Of a stretch of 64,000 nucleotides of DNA, positions 36,920 through 49,755 are shown piece by piece. Position 1 is the stretch's first letter, and each line of letters opens with the position of its first letter. Location of the stretch: contig MU626356.1 of assembly GCA_025603075.1 (NCBI GenBank), positions 17,305 through 81,304 on the forward strand, written 5' to 3'. The position numbers and the translations under genes were made by a program. Source of the stretch: Neoconidiobolus thromboides FSU 785 (lineage: Eukaryota; Entomophthoromycota; Entomophthoromycetes; Entomophthorales; Neoconidiobolaceae). Under the pieces are notes generated by a model that made no database searches, was not told where the DNA came from, and saw nothing but the letters and a program-made list of their open reading frames with translations.

Positions 36920-38320
36920 TTATACATAATATAAGTCATCTCCAAATTAGAACTTAAGATTATAACCAGGCTCTGCTTCCAAAAATATATCGCATTTTAT
37001 AAATTCAAAAGATCTTATACTTCTAAAACGCTTTACAATGTAATTAATAAAGATAATAAGAGAGTCGGCACTCATGGTTTGCTTATAGGTCATGTTAGTT
37101 AGGTTCTAATATATTATTGTCCTACGGGTCGAATGCAATGTATCAATATCAAATTTACACCCTTCTAGTTCAAGGTTATATAGATTAGGGGATGGTATAT
37201 ATATAAAATCTAAAAATTCATATCCTAAAGTAAAACCCTCAGTTCTTAGTCTTATTGTTTTTTTGGAATAAACTTCTTTAACTAAAATTAATGATTTGCT
37301 ATGTTGTTCATATAAATTTATGTATCTGAGTGCTGACTCATTGTCTTTTACTCATAAATTCAAGTGTGTAAGGGCTAAAATACTAAAAGCCAAATATTAA
37401 AATATAGAGTCATGCTTGTTAAGAAGTTGTAAACTTAATTGATTATTTTTGGAAATACCTCATTATTTAAGCTTATTTTAGACGAGTCAGAATCAGATAA
37501 TAATGATTCTTTTAAATTAGATTTTCCATCAAAGGTCAATTCAACTACATCTTGGTAATGAAGTGCCTCAAGTTTTAGATAGTTGTTTAAATTTGTGTGT
37601 ATTTCTGGGTCCCTTGTATGTATATTACCAGCATACAATCTAGTTAGATACAAAAATTGTATATTTAATAGCTGTATTTCTCTGATCGGAGTCCGACCTT
37701 GAGTATCTTGATTACCTTCAAATTATTGAGTCTATTCAATAATTCTTTAATATATGGGAGTTCATTCTCAAAATTATTGCTATTTTTTATGCATAATGAA
37801 TTTAAAGTTGATAGCAAAATTGATATTTTGATGTTCAAGTATTTACTTGGCCTAAAAATTTACAGTGCTTTAAATCTTGAAAAGTTTTTTAATAGAAATT
37901 TTCTCTAAAGATATATATTTTTCAATTGGTATACGGGTAATAGTATATTTATCATAAAGATCTACTAATGGAACATCTTATGAAAGATTTAGCATATTTA
38001 AAATAGCTATATAAACGCACTTTAATCTTTTTACAGTTTATAAATGCAGAAAGGAAAATGAGAAAATCAGTGCCTCCTCCAAAGTCTAAATATCTAACAT
38101 AATATGCACATTTTATAAGTTCTTTTTTTATATTCTTTTCATACTCATTAAATTTATTATCTATTTTGGCATCTTCCCATAGTAAAGGTATCACCCTTTT
38201 ATTATATCATTTACAACATACGAAAAGGTTACATCTGTCTTCGTTTGAAAAATAGAATAGCGTACCTTTGATTATAGTCTTAAGACCCATGAGGTTAAAT
38301 AAATTATCTATTTTAATATT
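36920..38320 (-). pseudogene. F-box/LRR-like protein pseudogene A
   Basis: Reading leftwards from 38320: GLKTIIKGTLFYFSNEDRCN, LFVCCK, in-frame TGA, YNKRVIPLLWEDAKIDNKF. This is the pattern of a fungal F-box (L..YFS..D..NL..CC........LW). A degraded leucine-rich stretch follows, with RLYAGNIHTRDPEIHTNLNN (37653-37435) and KTIRLRTEGFTLGYEFLDFI then PNLYNLELEGCKFD (about 37260-37130). The tail (SADSLIIFINYIVKRFRSIR then SFEFIKC, about 37070-36960) matches pseudogene B at 54472-55980. Several stops and frame changes; no intact frame. F-box assignment is by pattern only. Confidence 0.6.
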
Positions 38321-38516
38321 GACCTGAATTTTAGAAGAAAAAACAAAGAAAATATTTAGTAGATATTACACAATTATATTGAAAAAGCTATAAATATTTA
38401 TATAGAGTAAAGTAACAAAAAGCTATTTTAATATCAAATAGTTTATTAAAAATAAATAATAAAGACAATCCGCAACAAGAATGACCAATATTAAACTTTA
38501 TTACTTATAATATATA

Positions 38517-38626
38517 TATATGGGAGTGTCTTTTTTGACTTCATTATTTTTTCTATTTTTTAAGCGCCATTTAAGTGGAAAATTTGTTGGTAAAATTCTT
38601 AAACACAAAAATACATCCCCATATAT
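38517..38626 (+). mobile_element. Miniature inverted-repeat element, plus orientation
   Basis: Ends ATATGGGAGTGT and ACATCCCCATAT, inserted beside a short TA-dinucleotide run. Confidence 0.88.
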
Positions 38627-39045
38627 TATAAATGCTTTTTCATTGAAACATGTTTGATAAAGTATTATCTAATTAGCTAATAAAATATTTAAAAAAGTTT
38701 CTTTAACATGCTATATACTAGTAAAATCAAATAAAAAAAACTTATACAAATACAATAGTATTAAACATGAAAGTCAAAATAGTAAAGCATTTATAACAAA
38801 ACTGATACTAATGAAAAAAGCAAACAAGGCATATATATAAGAAAAACATAGGCAAAAACATATAAAGAAGCTAGGAATCAATAATCAAAAATATTAATAT
38901 AAAAAATTCTTAAAATAGGTATTAGGATTTGTTATTAAATTAAGAAAAAAAATGGCTTTTTGTAAAATAGCTAATGGTATTTCAAAGCTCAATCATATGA
39001 TAATATTTTATTATACCTAAAACACAAATGCTAAAATAAAGTTAG
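38627..39045. other. Intergenic
   Basis: About 420 AT-rich bases, nothing recognised. Confidence 0.45.
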
Positions 39046-39152
39046 ATATGGGGGTGTTTTTTTGACTTCATCACTTTTTCCATCTTTTAAGCGCTATTTG
39101 AGTGGAAATACTGTTAGTAAAATTCTTAAACGAAAAAATACATCTCCATATA
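39046..39152 (+). mobile_element. Miniature inverted-repeat element, plus orientation
   Basis: Ends ATATGGGGGTGT and ACATCTCCATAT. Confidence 0.88.
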
Positions 39153-41235
39153 TTATAATTATTAAAAGATGAAAGTTAGTGCTAAATGTTTAACTAGAAA
39201 AAACTAAAAAATTACTAAAAGCTGTAAATTATATAAAATAATCATCATTATACAAATAGGTATAATAAAAATAAAACAAAAATTAAGCATTTGAATAATT
39301 ATAAATATTTAAAGTAACTTATCATTATAATGTGAAATCTGGTACTCAGTGGTTTGAGTCAAAAGGTTTTAGTTTATGTAACTAAGATAGACTTGAATTA
39401 TGAACAATACCATGTAACAGGCTACAGATTATACATGGCAAATAGGATGGACAATACTACTGTAAAATCTGTATGAAATATTATCATAAAGATTTAGTGG
39501 CCCTATTAAAGATACGATATCAGGAAGTAATCCAACCAAAAAGTCTAGAGCTATTATGTTGAAGAATCACTTTTATACTCCAACAAATATGGATACCAAA
39601 ACGAGAAGATAGTTCTTCGGAATTACGTGATAAAAATTCTCGTACCAAATCAAAATAAAAGACTTGGGGTTGATTGTGTCTGAACTTGAGGACACATCAA
39701 CTTAAGTGATTATTATGTTATAATCCATCATACAGCTGACAAAGTAATATTTTACAATGATTAAACTATAATTGTTAAACTTCATAAGACAAATTAAGCT
39801 ATGATAGATATTATTTATAAAAATAACTCTGGCTAAGCGAAAAAAAATTAATAATTAAAAAGTAAATTAAGAGTTTTGAGTTAGTTAAAATAAAAAAATT
39901 AAACTGCTTTATATTTAAAAAGTTAAAAAAATCTAATATTATTTTTTTTAATATTCTTGTTTTTATTTTAATTTTAAAAATAGACAAATATTAAATTTTT
40001 TAGTAAATTTATTATAACTTTCAATAAAGCTATTAGTAAGCTATTGTTTATTTTATATTTAAAATACTTAATTGTGTTATTATTTTTAATATTAATTTTA
40101 TAAAAGTCCTATAACATAAATGTTAATATAAATTAAAATAAATAGCATAAACAATAATTTTAAATGCTTTTTAATAAATTTTTTAATTATTATGAGAATA
40201 ATAACTCTACACTAGAGTCTATAATGCCAAAAAGTATTTATAAATAAATCTAGTATGTTGCCACTTTGATTATTATATTAGTTTATACTAAGTAGCTTTG
40301 TTTTTTATTTTTATTTTAGTTTAGTTTAATTATTGATTTTTAAGCAACAGACTTTAAAAAAATCAGCTAGTGAAATGGCTAATTCTAAAAAATACCTCTA
40401 TTTTTTTCAAGATGAACTAACCTGCAGTAACAAAATACATAATTTTAATCATATTAACACAATCATTAATAATTTAAAATTTGTTTATCTTTTTGCAACA
40501 CCAATGAGCCATTTTATCATAACTATTAAACAGTTAACTTTACAAAATTGCACTTAAAAATTCCATCTTTATTATTTTTGATTTTTTAGCTGAAACAAAA
40601 TTTAATCTCCTTGGAACCAATAAACTTATAATTTTGAAACATTGCGTTACAAGCTTTAATTTTACTGGTGCTGAGTTTTAAGGAAGAATTGATTTCTAAT
40701 TTTTATTTTCCGATGAAAAAACATAGAATTATAACAAATTATTCCATTTTGTGCGAATGATTATCTAAAATTTTAAAGTAAGAATATTCTAGATAATTAG
40801 ATGTTGAGCTGGCTTCTTTTTTTATTATTATTATAGTACTAATTCAAATACTATACTTCTTTCACTTTTTAGCACTAATAATACAATGCCTTCACCACTT
40901 AATTAGCCATTATTTTGAAATTATTAGCTCCACTAACTGTTTACCCAATGAAGTTCCACTTAATCTTTTCAATTTTTAACAAGGTTGATAAGCTTATCTT
41001 TACACCAATTGGTTAATAATGAGATCATTTTCGTTTAACTTTGACGTCATGGTCCTAATTGATTAGTATTTTATTAACTCAACCAATAATATATCAAACA
41101 GTTAGGTTTAGTGAGGTGGCTAGTTGAAGGGGAGAACAAATGAAGATGGATAAATAAACTTAATCAAACATAAAACCATCTTTTTTATTTAAAAACAAAA
41201 CTCCCACTATTTCGACTCCAAGTAAAAAACAAAAA
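39153..41235. other. Gene-poor region upstream of TPS2
   Basis: About 2.1 kb. 39350-39720 is less AT-rich than its surroundings and gives short broken readings (for example MANRMDNTTVKSV, ISGSNPTKKSRAIMLKNHFY). It could be a gene relic, but I recognise no family. The rest is very AT-rich, with the TPS2 promoter at the right end. Confidence 0.4.
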
Positions 41236-44138
41236 ATGACGAATTGTAAAGATAGCACTGAAATATTGGAACCTAAAAGGGTCATTCATGTCTCCCACTT
41301 TATACCTTCTGTTTGTAATTTAAATACCGATAATAAAGAATGGTCTTTTCACTTACGTCGGGGTCATTCAGCTATGAATGTGGCAATCGGCTCTCTTAGT
41401 AAAGATTATGATAATTATCATATGGGATTTGTAGGAAAGGTGCTTAAAGAAGATGGTAGTGTACTTGAGTATGAAGTGTTAAATGAAGAAATGAAGGAGG
41501 AGCTTAAAAATAAATTGGTTAGCCAAAAGAAATATATACCAGTGTTTTTTAGTGAGGAAGAAGCCAGCAATCATTATGAAGGTTATTGTAAATCAGGTAA
41601 GATAATTTATTGGATTTTAGTTTATTACATACTAATAATTTATAATTTTAAACGAATAGAACTTTGGCCTATGTTTCATTATTTATTAGAAGATATGCGA
41701 GTGGACATGAAAATTCAAAAAGAACACTGGGAAGGTTATGTTAATGTTAATCAACATTTTGCTGATTCCATTATTCAATTTTATCAGCCTGGCGACTTTA
41801 GTATGTTAAATCAATTTATTTTGGTTTTATTAATTTTAATTGTTTTAAATAGTTTGGATTCATGATTATCATCTTATGCTTGTACCTGAAATGATTAGAA
41901 AGGCTATTCCCGATGCCAATATTGGTTTTTTCCTCCATGCTCCTTTCCCTTCAAGTGAAATATTTCGTTGTTTACCAAGTAGACTTTATAATTATTATTT
42001 TATAAGTTTTTTACTAATTGTTTTTTTAAATAGGACGTAAAGAAATCTTAAAGGGTATACTATCCTCCAATTTAGTTGGTTTACAAGTAATTTTATTTGA
42101 TTATCTTATTTATAAGAATAATGTATTCATATATATTATTTAGACATATTCTTATGCTCGTCATTTTATTAGTACTTGTACAAGAGTACTTGGTCTTGAA
42201 CCAGCACCTGAAGGTATTGACTATAAAGGTAGTATTATTACAGTGGATGTATTTCCGATTGGTGTAGATGCTAAAGTATCTGAACTTCATAGGTAATTAA
42301 CATTGGTTATATATATGTATTATTTATTTATATTATTTATAATTTAGAGCTTCTTTTGGAGTACAACATAAAATTAATTCATTAAAAGAATTATATAGTG
42401 GCAAAAAAGTAATTTTTGGAAGAGATAAGTTAGATCAAGCCACTGGTGTATTACAAAAATTTAAAACATATGAATTGTTTTTACAAAAATATCCAGAATG
42501 GCAAGGCAAAGTAGTTTTAGTACAAGTATCTTCTACATTACATAGTTTACCTAATCTTGAAAAAAAAATCAGTGAAATAGTAACACGTATCAATAGTCGC
42601 TTTGGTTCTTTAGAATATTCACCTGTTCATCACTTTCAGCATTCTATTGAAAGAGAAGAATACTATGGTTTATTATCAATGGCAGATGTAGCTTTAATCA
42701 CTTCAGTTAGAGATGGAATGAACACTACATCTCATGAATTTATTTTATGCCAAAAAGGTAATTATTCTCCATTGATATTATCCGAATTTACGGGTACTGC
42801 TGGCTCCTTAGAAGAAGCTATTTTAGTGAATCCATTTGATTATTCGGTATGATCCTAATTTTAATTTTAATTTATATTTTATTTATATAGTTGATTAATT
42901 TAATAGGGTGTTGCTGATGCGCTTAATGATGCACTTACTTTATCACATGAAAAGAAAGTGGAAGTACATAATGTAAGTTTAAATTATTATATATTTGATT
43001 ATATGATATTAATATTTTATTTTTATTTAGGCATTATATAAACGAGTAACCACCCAAGATGCTACTTTTTGGGCACAGAGTTTTGTAACAGCAATGAAAA
43101 AATGCTGTTCATCTTTTAATAATTCAAATCCAACTCCCTTTTTAGAATTTGATTTAATCAAGAAAGTTTATTCTAATAGTAAAAAAAGATTAATTTTATT
43201 TGATTATGATGTAAGTTATATATATATTAGACATATTGTTAGAATATTAATTATTTTCATTTTAATAGGGTACATTAACTGAAATCCGATCTGTACCCTC
43301 TGCTGCTATACCATCCGAAAAGATGTTAAATGCCTTAAAAACTTTAACTAAAGATCCAAAAAATGTAGTATGGATTATCTCAGGACGTGATCAAAAAGCC
43401 TTAATTGAATGGATGGGAGATGTACCTAATTTAGGATTAAGTGCTGAACATGGATGTTTTATGAAATATCCAGAATCAAATCTATCAGAATGGATTAATC
43501 TTGCTGAAGATATTGATTTAAGTTGGAGAGATGATGTAACTGAAATATTTACTTATTATACAGAAAGAACTCAAGGTAAGTTAATTATTTTATTATATAA
43601 TTAAGAAAAATGTACTAAAAAATGGTTATTTTTTATTATTTAAATTAGGTTCTTTTATTGAACATAAGCGTGCTTCTTTAACTTGGCATTATCGTATGGC
43701 TGATCCTTCTTTTGGTTCGTTCCAGGCAAAAGAATGTCAGAATCATTTAGAGAATGCAGTAGTATCTAAATTGCCAGTGGAAATATTAATTGGTAAAAAA
43801 AACATTGAAGTTCGACCAGTGGCTATTAATAAGGTAAGTTAATAATAGAATATAATAATTAAAATCTATAATATATCAATAATCTTTTTAATTTTTAATA
43901 GGGAGAAATAGTGAAAAGAATTATTAGTGCTAATCCGGATTGTGATTTTATATTTTGTGCTGGTGATGATAAAACAGATGAAGATATGTTTCGAGTATTA
44001 AATAATTGTGATATTGAAGAAGATAAAGTATTTGGCACAACTATTGGTACTTCAAGTAAAAAAACATTAGCTAACTGGCATGTTAATGATCCTCAACAAA
44101 TTATTGAAATTATGCAAAAATTACCAGAAAATAATTGA
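41236..44138 (+). CDS. TPS2: Trehalose-6-phosphate phosphatase with N-terminal GT20 domain
   Basis: Dephosphorylates trehalose-6-phosphate and is a subunit of the trehalose synthase complex. Eleven exons: 41236-41596, 41660-41800, 41853-41978, 42034-42086, 42144-42292, 42348-42846, 42907-42972, 43031-43210, 43269-43575, 43649-43833, 43902-44138, giving 767 aa. The GT20 half has ELWPMFHYLLED, IWIHDYHLMLVPEMIRKAIP, FFLHAPFPSSEIFRCLP, VFPIGVDA and SVRDGMNTTSHEFILCQ. The phosphatase half starts at LILFDYDGTLTEI (HAD nucleophile about D523, split between exons 8 and 9) and has WIISGRD, LSAEHGC and CAGDDKTDEDMF. Presence of the full HAD motif set and weak conservation at the GT20 N-terminus favour Tps2 over Tps1. 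Trehalose serves as a stress protectant and spore reserve. Confidence 0.92.
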
Positions 44139-44372
44139 ATTGATGGATTATTGTTATAAGTTAATTATCACTGGTGCTTAAAGGATTGATATTTATAATA
44201 CTTTTAGCTTTATTCACATATATCTTCTTCTCTATGGAATAAATTTATACTAATTCTATTATATATTTAAGTTTCAATATCACGTTTTAATTTTAAATTT
44301 TATTTAAATTATTATTTGATATTTATGAATAGATGATGATATACTATCTAATATAATGAAATAAATTAAAAG
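44139..44372. other. 3' flank of TPS2
   Basis: AT-rich; no feature seen. Confidence 0.4.
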
Positions 44373-44477
44373 ATATGAGAGTATTTTTTTGACTTCATTA
44401 TTTTTTCCACTTTTTAAGCGCTATTTGAGTGGAAAAATTGTTGGTAAAATTCTTAAACAAAAAATACATCCCCATAT
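44373..44477 (+). mobile_element. Miniature inverted-repeat element, plus orientation
   Basis: Ends ATATGAGAGTAT and ACATCCCCATAT. It lies in the 3' space between convergent TPS2 and PHA2. Confidence 0.88.
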
Positions 44478-44651
44478 TATATTTATAAGAATAGAAAATA
44501 AATTATTAATTAAGATAAGAGTACTGATTTTTTTATTTATAAATTTAAAAAATAATAGAATAATAAAAATGATAGACTTTATTTAAATCTTTAAATATTT
44601 AAAGTAAAAAAACAAAGCTAACAAATACGATTGAATATTTCCAATAACAAT

Positions 44652-45704
44652 TTAAAGACCAACTGGAGCCAAATCAAAAGTAGGTTTAGCAAAATATCTA
44701 TTTGAAAAATGAATATTAATACAACTTTGAACATATAAAGTAAACTAAATAAAAATTACCTAGGATAACTTCCTAATACATGAACATTACTTGCAAATTC
44801 TTTTAAATTTTCAATAGCTCTTTCTAATTTTTCTTCAACTTTAGGAGCTCCATCTACATCCACAATCATGGTGTATTCCCAAGCAGAATTAGAACGTATA
44901 GATCTTATAGAAGCACGGGATTCGACTTTACAAATACTAGAAATAAAAAAAAGAAGATCAATAAAATTAATAATAATAACAATAATAATAATAAATGAAA
45001 AGAGTATATATAACTTACTTAATATCCCTTAAAGCGAAAGTAGAAAATACTTTCATTAAAGTACCTGGTGAATTTTTTAAAGTGATTGCAATCGAAGTTT
45101 TTGGTAATTGATGACGTTCTGGAAAAGTAGGGGAATTTGAAATAATAAAGTATCTAGTAAAATGATGATTGGAATGTTCAATTAAATTTTTAGTTATTAG
45201 TTTTAAATTATATTTTTGGATCATTGATATATTTCCTACAAAGCCAGCACAATTTAATTCCCCTTTAGAAATCGATTCAATACTTGGTAGAAGATCTTGA
45301 TTTATTTGATAAATTATTTCCTTTTGTTTAAACAATTGATTTAATTCCACTTTAGTTTGTTCAATAATTTTAGTATCTAAAATCACTTGTTTAATATTCT
45401 CTAATTCTACAGAGGGATGAACTCCAAGGCCAATTTCTTCATGTAATATAACTTCACCAATAATATGTAATTTAGGATAACGTAATAAAAAATCTAATGA
45501 GTTCAAAAAAGTACCAGATAAACTATTTTCATATGGTAAAATAGAATGAGTAATAGAATTATTTTCAAAGGCTGTACCAATAGATAATAAATCAGAATGG
45601 GCTTCAGATTCAAAGCTGGCATTGTCTGGAAACGCTTCATTCATAATAGTAGTTAAATCAGTACCTTCTGATGATTGATAGGCTATTTTGATAGAGTTAG
45701 ACAT
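44652..45704 (-). CDS. PHA2: Prephenate dehydratase with ACT domain
   Basis: Converts prephenate to phenylpyruvate in phenylalanine synthesis. Three exons: 45704-45019, 44936-44760, 44697-44652, giving 302 aa. The catalytic domain shows IAYQSSEGTDL at the start, the PDT motif ILPYENSLSGTFLNSLDFLL, and HFTRYFIIS (the TRF/Y motif with its catalytic Thr). The ACT regulatory domain follows: TSIAITLKNSPGTLMKVFSTFALRDINICKVESRAS, then EYTMIVDVDG. The ACT ESRP signature reads ESRA. The intron between exons 1 and 2 falls inside the ACT domain and contains an AAT-type trinucleotide run (about 44960-44995). The joined phases agree. No chorismate mutase domain is present. Confidence 0.93.
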
Positions 45705-46393
45705 ATTTTATAATCGATAGTTTATAATCAATAATTGACAATTGATTTGAGTTGAATTCTAATTTTAAATTTCAACAGTCACTCTATTTATACAAGTTGC
45801 TGACGTAAGTCTCAAAAAGTCATCCTTATATTTTAATTAATGGCCACAAATCATCATTCATGAAATTTATAAAGTTAATATGACTCATATTTAAAAATAT
45901 AAAAAATAAATTATATAGCTGAAATCAAGTATATCGGTGCTACTTAAAGGGCGAATCCACTATAGTTGTTACTTATAAATATTAAGCCTTTAATTGAAAT
46001 TAAAGTATTTAGTTAAAAAAATAAGCTTTACAGCTAGAAATTGTATTTTGGAGTCACTTAAAGAAAGAGTATGTAGGTTGCTCCAACTTTATTTAAAATG
46101 TAGAATGAATTTTATCTAGCTTTTTAAAACAACTGAAATTGTAGAATGTTTTTAATAGCTTACTTAAATATAAACACTTTTATTACTAGTAATTTATTTT
46201 TATTATCATATTATTTATTTGAATGTTCAAGTTTTTATTTAAAATGTAAAATGAATTTTTAAAGGTTGCTTAAAGTGAATTTTAATTCAATCTAGTACTT
46301 TATGTAAAATAGTTTCTATTTTTTTTAAATTCTAAACTTTGAAAATGAACATAATATTTAATAAACTTTACCTTATCATTAGTTCAACTATTA

Positions 46394-46500
46394 ATATGGG
46401 GATGTTTTTTTTGATTTCATTACTTTATTCATTTTTTAAGCGCTATTTGAGTGGAAAGATTATTAGTAAAATTCTTAAACAAAAAAATACATCCCCATAT
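46394..46500 (+). mobile_element. Miniature inverted-repeat element, plus orientation
   Basis: Ends ATATGGGGATGT and ACATCCCCATAT, perfect 12-base terminal inverted repeats. 107 bases, close to what I take as consensus. Confidence 0.93.
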
Positions 46501-46928
46501 TAACTTTTGAAAAAAGTCCTTAAATAAAGTTCATGCTAGTATTAGCTATCTTATAATGATAATTTTATATATAAAATTACTTGAAAAGTTACTAAATCCA
46601 ATTATTTAATGTGGCTTAATTAATGTTAATAATTTTTGATAAATATAGCTACAATAAAGAATCATAAATCATATATAAATTTTATTAATAAAATTTAATA
46701 TCAAGATAAAAAAGAATTGCGGTTTTTAAAATAAAATAAAAATCTATCATTTATGATCTTTTTATTAGAGAATCAATTTTATTATTATGTTTATTTTATT
46801 CTAATTAATTATATGATTTTTAGTATAATTGATAATAACCAACTTGATTTTTTTATCATTATAATAAATTGATCTTAATAATTATTTTATAGTGAATGAA
46901 ATAATATAAATAATCTTGCATTTATATT

Positions 46929-47033
46929 ATATGGGGATGTTTTTTGTGTTTAAGAATTTTACTACCAATTTTTCCACTCAAATAGCGCTCAAAAATAGAA
47001 AAAGTAATGAAGCCAAAAAAAACACTCCCATAT
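46929..47033 (-). mobile_element. Miniature inverted-repeat element, minus orientation
   Basis: Ends ATATGGGGATGT and CACTCCCATAT. Confidence 0.88.
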
Positions 47034-47632
47034 TTTAGCCTTGAAAGTTGAAATTCGTAAAAACTCATCTATTTCACTTTAATAATTTAAACTATTTATC
47101 ACTTATAATACTTTGTTCCTAATAATAATTTCAAATTAATTATCACTGATAATAGTTTGATCTTGATAGTTATTATAAACTTATCAAACTAATATAAATT
47201 ATCTTGTATTAATATTAAATACTTTAATCGTAATATTTTTAATTCATAAATTTTAGTATTATAGACATTAAGTATTAAATTGTTGAATAATAAATTTAAA
47301 ATATATAGCTAGATTTATTCTAGTAATTTTATCTAAAATTCAGAATTTATCAACTACTCACTAGTAAAATCATTTTAGATACATTTTTAAATACAGTTTC
47401 CATAAATTTTAATAAAATCCTTAATTAAAATGTATAAACACGAATATAGTATAAATTTTTATGCGATATTAAATTATGATGCTCTAAGTGAAATTACAGT
47501 TAAAATGTGATAGAGTTTAAATTAATACTCAGTTATTTTTATTAAGTAGTTGTTTAGTTTTAATATGGGATAGCCTTGTTTTTACTATTCAATATCTATT
47601 TTTCCGGGTTTGTATTGCATAAAAATAAACAA

Positions 47633-47742
47633 ATATATAGTAACATCTTTTTCGGTTACATTGTTTTATCGGGTTTTTTCCACTCAATAACGATTAAAAA
47701 ATGGATAAATAATGAAATCGAAAAAGATATCCCTCCCATATA
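47633..47742 (-). mobile_element. Diverged relative of the miniature element
   Basis: Same layout and core (CCACTCAATAACGATTAAAA, then AATGAAATCG), but the sub-terminal repeats are different: ATCTTTTTCGGTT on the left and its near complement AATCGAAAAAGAT on the right. Probably a distinct subfamily. Confidence 0.7.
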
Positions 47743-49661
47743 AAACTAATAAAACATTCCCACACTTATCTCATATCATTTATATCACAAATACACAGAT
47801 TTAGCATATTTAGTATGCTTAATTGATATCAAGTTATTTATAGATGTCTTTTACACAAAAATTACATAGGCATTGTAATGTATTGAAATAAATTCCAATT
47901 ATCTAAATAGAAGTTGGTGAAAAATTAAGGTTCAAGGTAAAAACTAATAAAGCTGATAAAACTTTATAGACTAAAATTTTGGGTTATCAATGCTATCATT
48001 ATTTAGAAAATGTATATTGAATCAAAGGACTAATAATAAGTTCTTCATATAACAAAAAGAAACTAAGCAACTACTTTATTTTTTGCTACAGTTCATAAAT
48101 GATATTTCTATAAATTATTCGTTTTAAGAAGGGTTAAAAGTGAATCTTTACTATACCCTTAATTGTTCTTATAACAAAATAAAAATAAGTCTAAGTAGTT
48201 TTATTATAATGTCAACCATGTAAATGCTGATATTAGATATCTTTGTATCATTTCAATATAAAAGAGTTAAGTATGTATATAAATATATGAAAAGAATGAA
48301 ATTTTAATAATATTCTTTCTAAAATCAGAATTTAATTGTGTAATAAATAATAATTAAGGTGTAAAATTAGCTTTAATTTTCAAATAAATTATATATCTAA
48401 TGTTGATTTTGATAGGACTATTTCATCCATCAGCTTATTTAATTAGCTTAACAAAATTTCTATTTATATGTAAAGCCATTATCAATAGGTGGAATATTAA
48501 CCACTAATAGCTAATAAAGATAGAAATAGGGGAGAAAGAATAAAAAAAGGGAGAGATAATAAAATCCCTTAACGTATCATTCGGATTAGAAAGGTATATA
48601 AATAAATGGATTTTACTTACGCTTTATTTTTTCAAAATACATTAAATTGATTGGAATGTGTAACATTATGCTGAACGTTTCCGTTAATTTGTATCATAAT
48701 CACTATAATATAATTAATATCTTTACTGTTACACTTTATAGTTGAATTTGATTTCACATGGACTTGTAATTGGCTTTATACTTACACCTTAATTGTTAAT
48801 TTCATTAGATTATATTGTAATTGATTGGCTATAGTTAAATGCACTGTTACATCAAATTTAAGGGAGTAAACTATTATTCCTCAAATTATCCACTTTTTAA
48901 GGGATGATTTTGGCTTTTAATAAATTCAGTAATATTCCTAATAATCGTAACTTCTTATCATTGACTATTCAATTCCATGTGATAATTAAACATTATAGAT
49001 TAAATTAATCTTGGTGACTCCTTTTATTACTACGTTTATGCCATTTTTATTTTTCTTATCTTTTAATCCAAACCAGTTCAATATGGAGCTTAATATCATA
49101 GCTTTGAACTTGGCCCAAATCAACATTGAATGTTGATAGTTGATTTGTGTAAATCTTAAAATTTAAAATCATTATTATAATAATACAAGTTCGAAACTTG
49201 TTAATTAAGCATTCTATATCATCATTATAATGAATATTAAGGTTAATTTCATTTTATATAGTAAAGAACTAATTCAATTACTTACAAGATATACTTTTTT
49301 GTCTTTTTATTATCATTCATTTTTAAATTTCTTACATAAATTTTAAATTTAGTTAATCATATGCTAAAATTAGCAATAGCTTAATTCAAATCTATTAATT
49401 TAAATCTTGCTTATTTGATTGGTTAAGCTCTGTTCCTTTTCATTGAAATGAGATCATGTTTAGGAAACTACGTTATTTTTCATTTATTATTGGCTAAGCT
49501 TTTTAGATTGAGCGAATAATGATGGTAACGTTTAAAAACAATGTTTGGATCAACTAAATGTCACATGCTGTAATTTTGGATCATAAATCTGCTCAAATTA
49601 TGAGGCAGCTATTGCATAGTTTGTTCAAATAAAGATTTGTAGGGATTAAGGGGCAAAAAAG

Positions 49662-49669
49662 TATATAAA
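49662..49669 (+). promoter_or_regulatory. TATA box of the perilipin-like gene
   Basis: TATATAAA about 87 bases before the ATG at 49756, in a locally G-rich setting (GGGGCAAAAAAG). Position and sequence fit a strong TATA promoter. Confidence 0.5.
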
Positions 49670-49755
49670 CGCTGGAATTCTATTTTTTCCTTCTTTTATT
49701 AATAAGAGCTATCTCGAGCCAAAAACATCGATATCAAAGTTTTAATTTTATAAAA

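Larger units (their letters stand above)
45705..49755. other. 4-kb gene-poor region
   Basis: AT-rich with stops in all frames. It contains miniature elements at 46394, 46929 and 47633. A perfect GTTCGAAAC-type inverted pair (CAAGTTTCGAAC-like) lies near 49188, too short to interpret. The right end holds the promoter of the perilipin-like gene. Confidence 0.5.

Noticed and set aside
37110-37150. Possible tRNA T-loop-like GGGTCGAATGC
   Set aside because: No acceptor or anticodon stems can be paired around it; it falls inside the F-box/LRR pseudogene.
37699-37908. 69-codon plus-strand ORF within F-box/LRR pseudogene A
   Set aside because: Lies opposite the degraded leucine-rich reading; leucine bias is symmetric in such DNA.
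40333-40557. 74-codon plus-strand ORF
   Set aside because: No recognisable motif, AT-rich composition, no neighbouring exons or splice sites that extend it.
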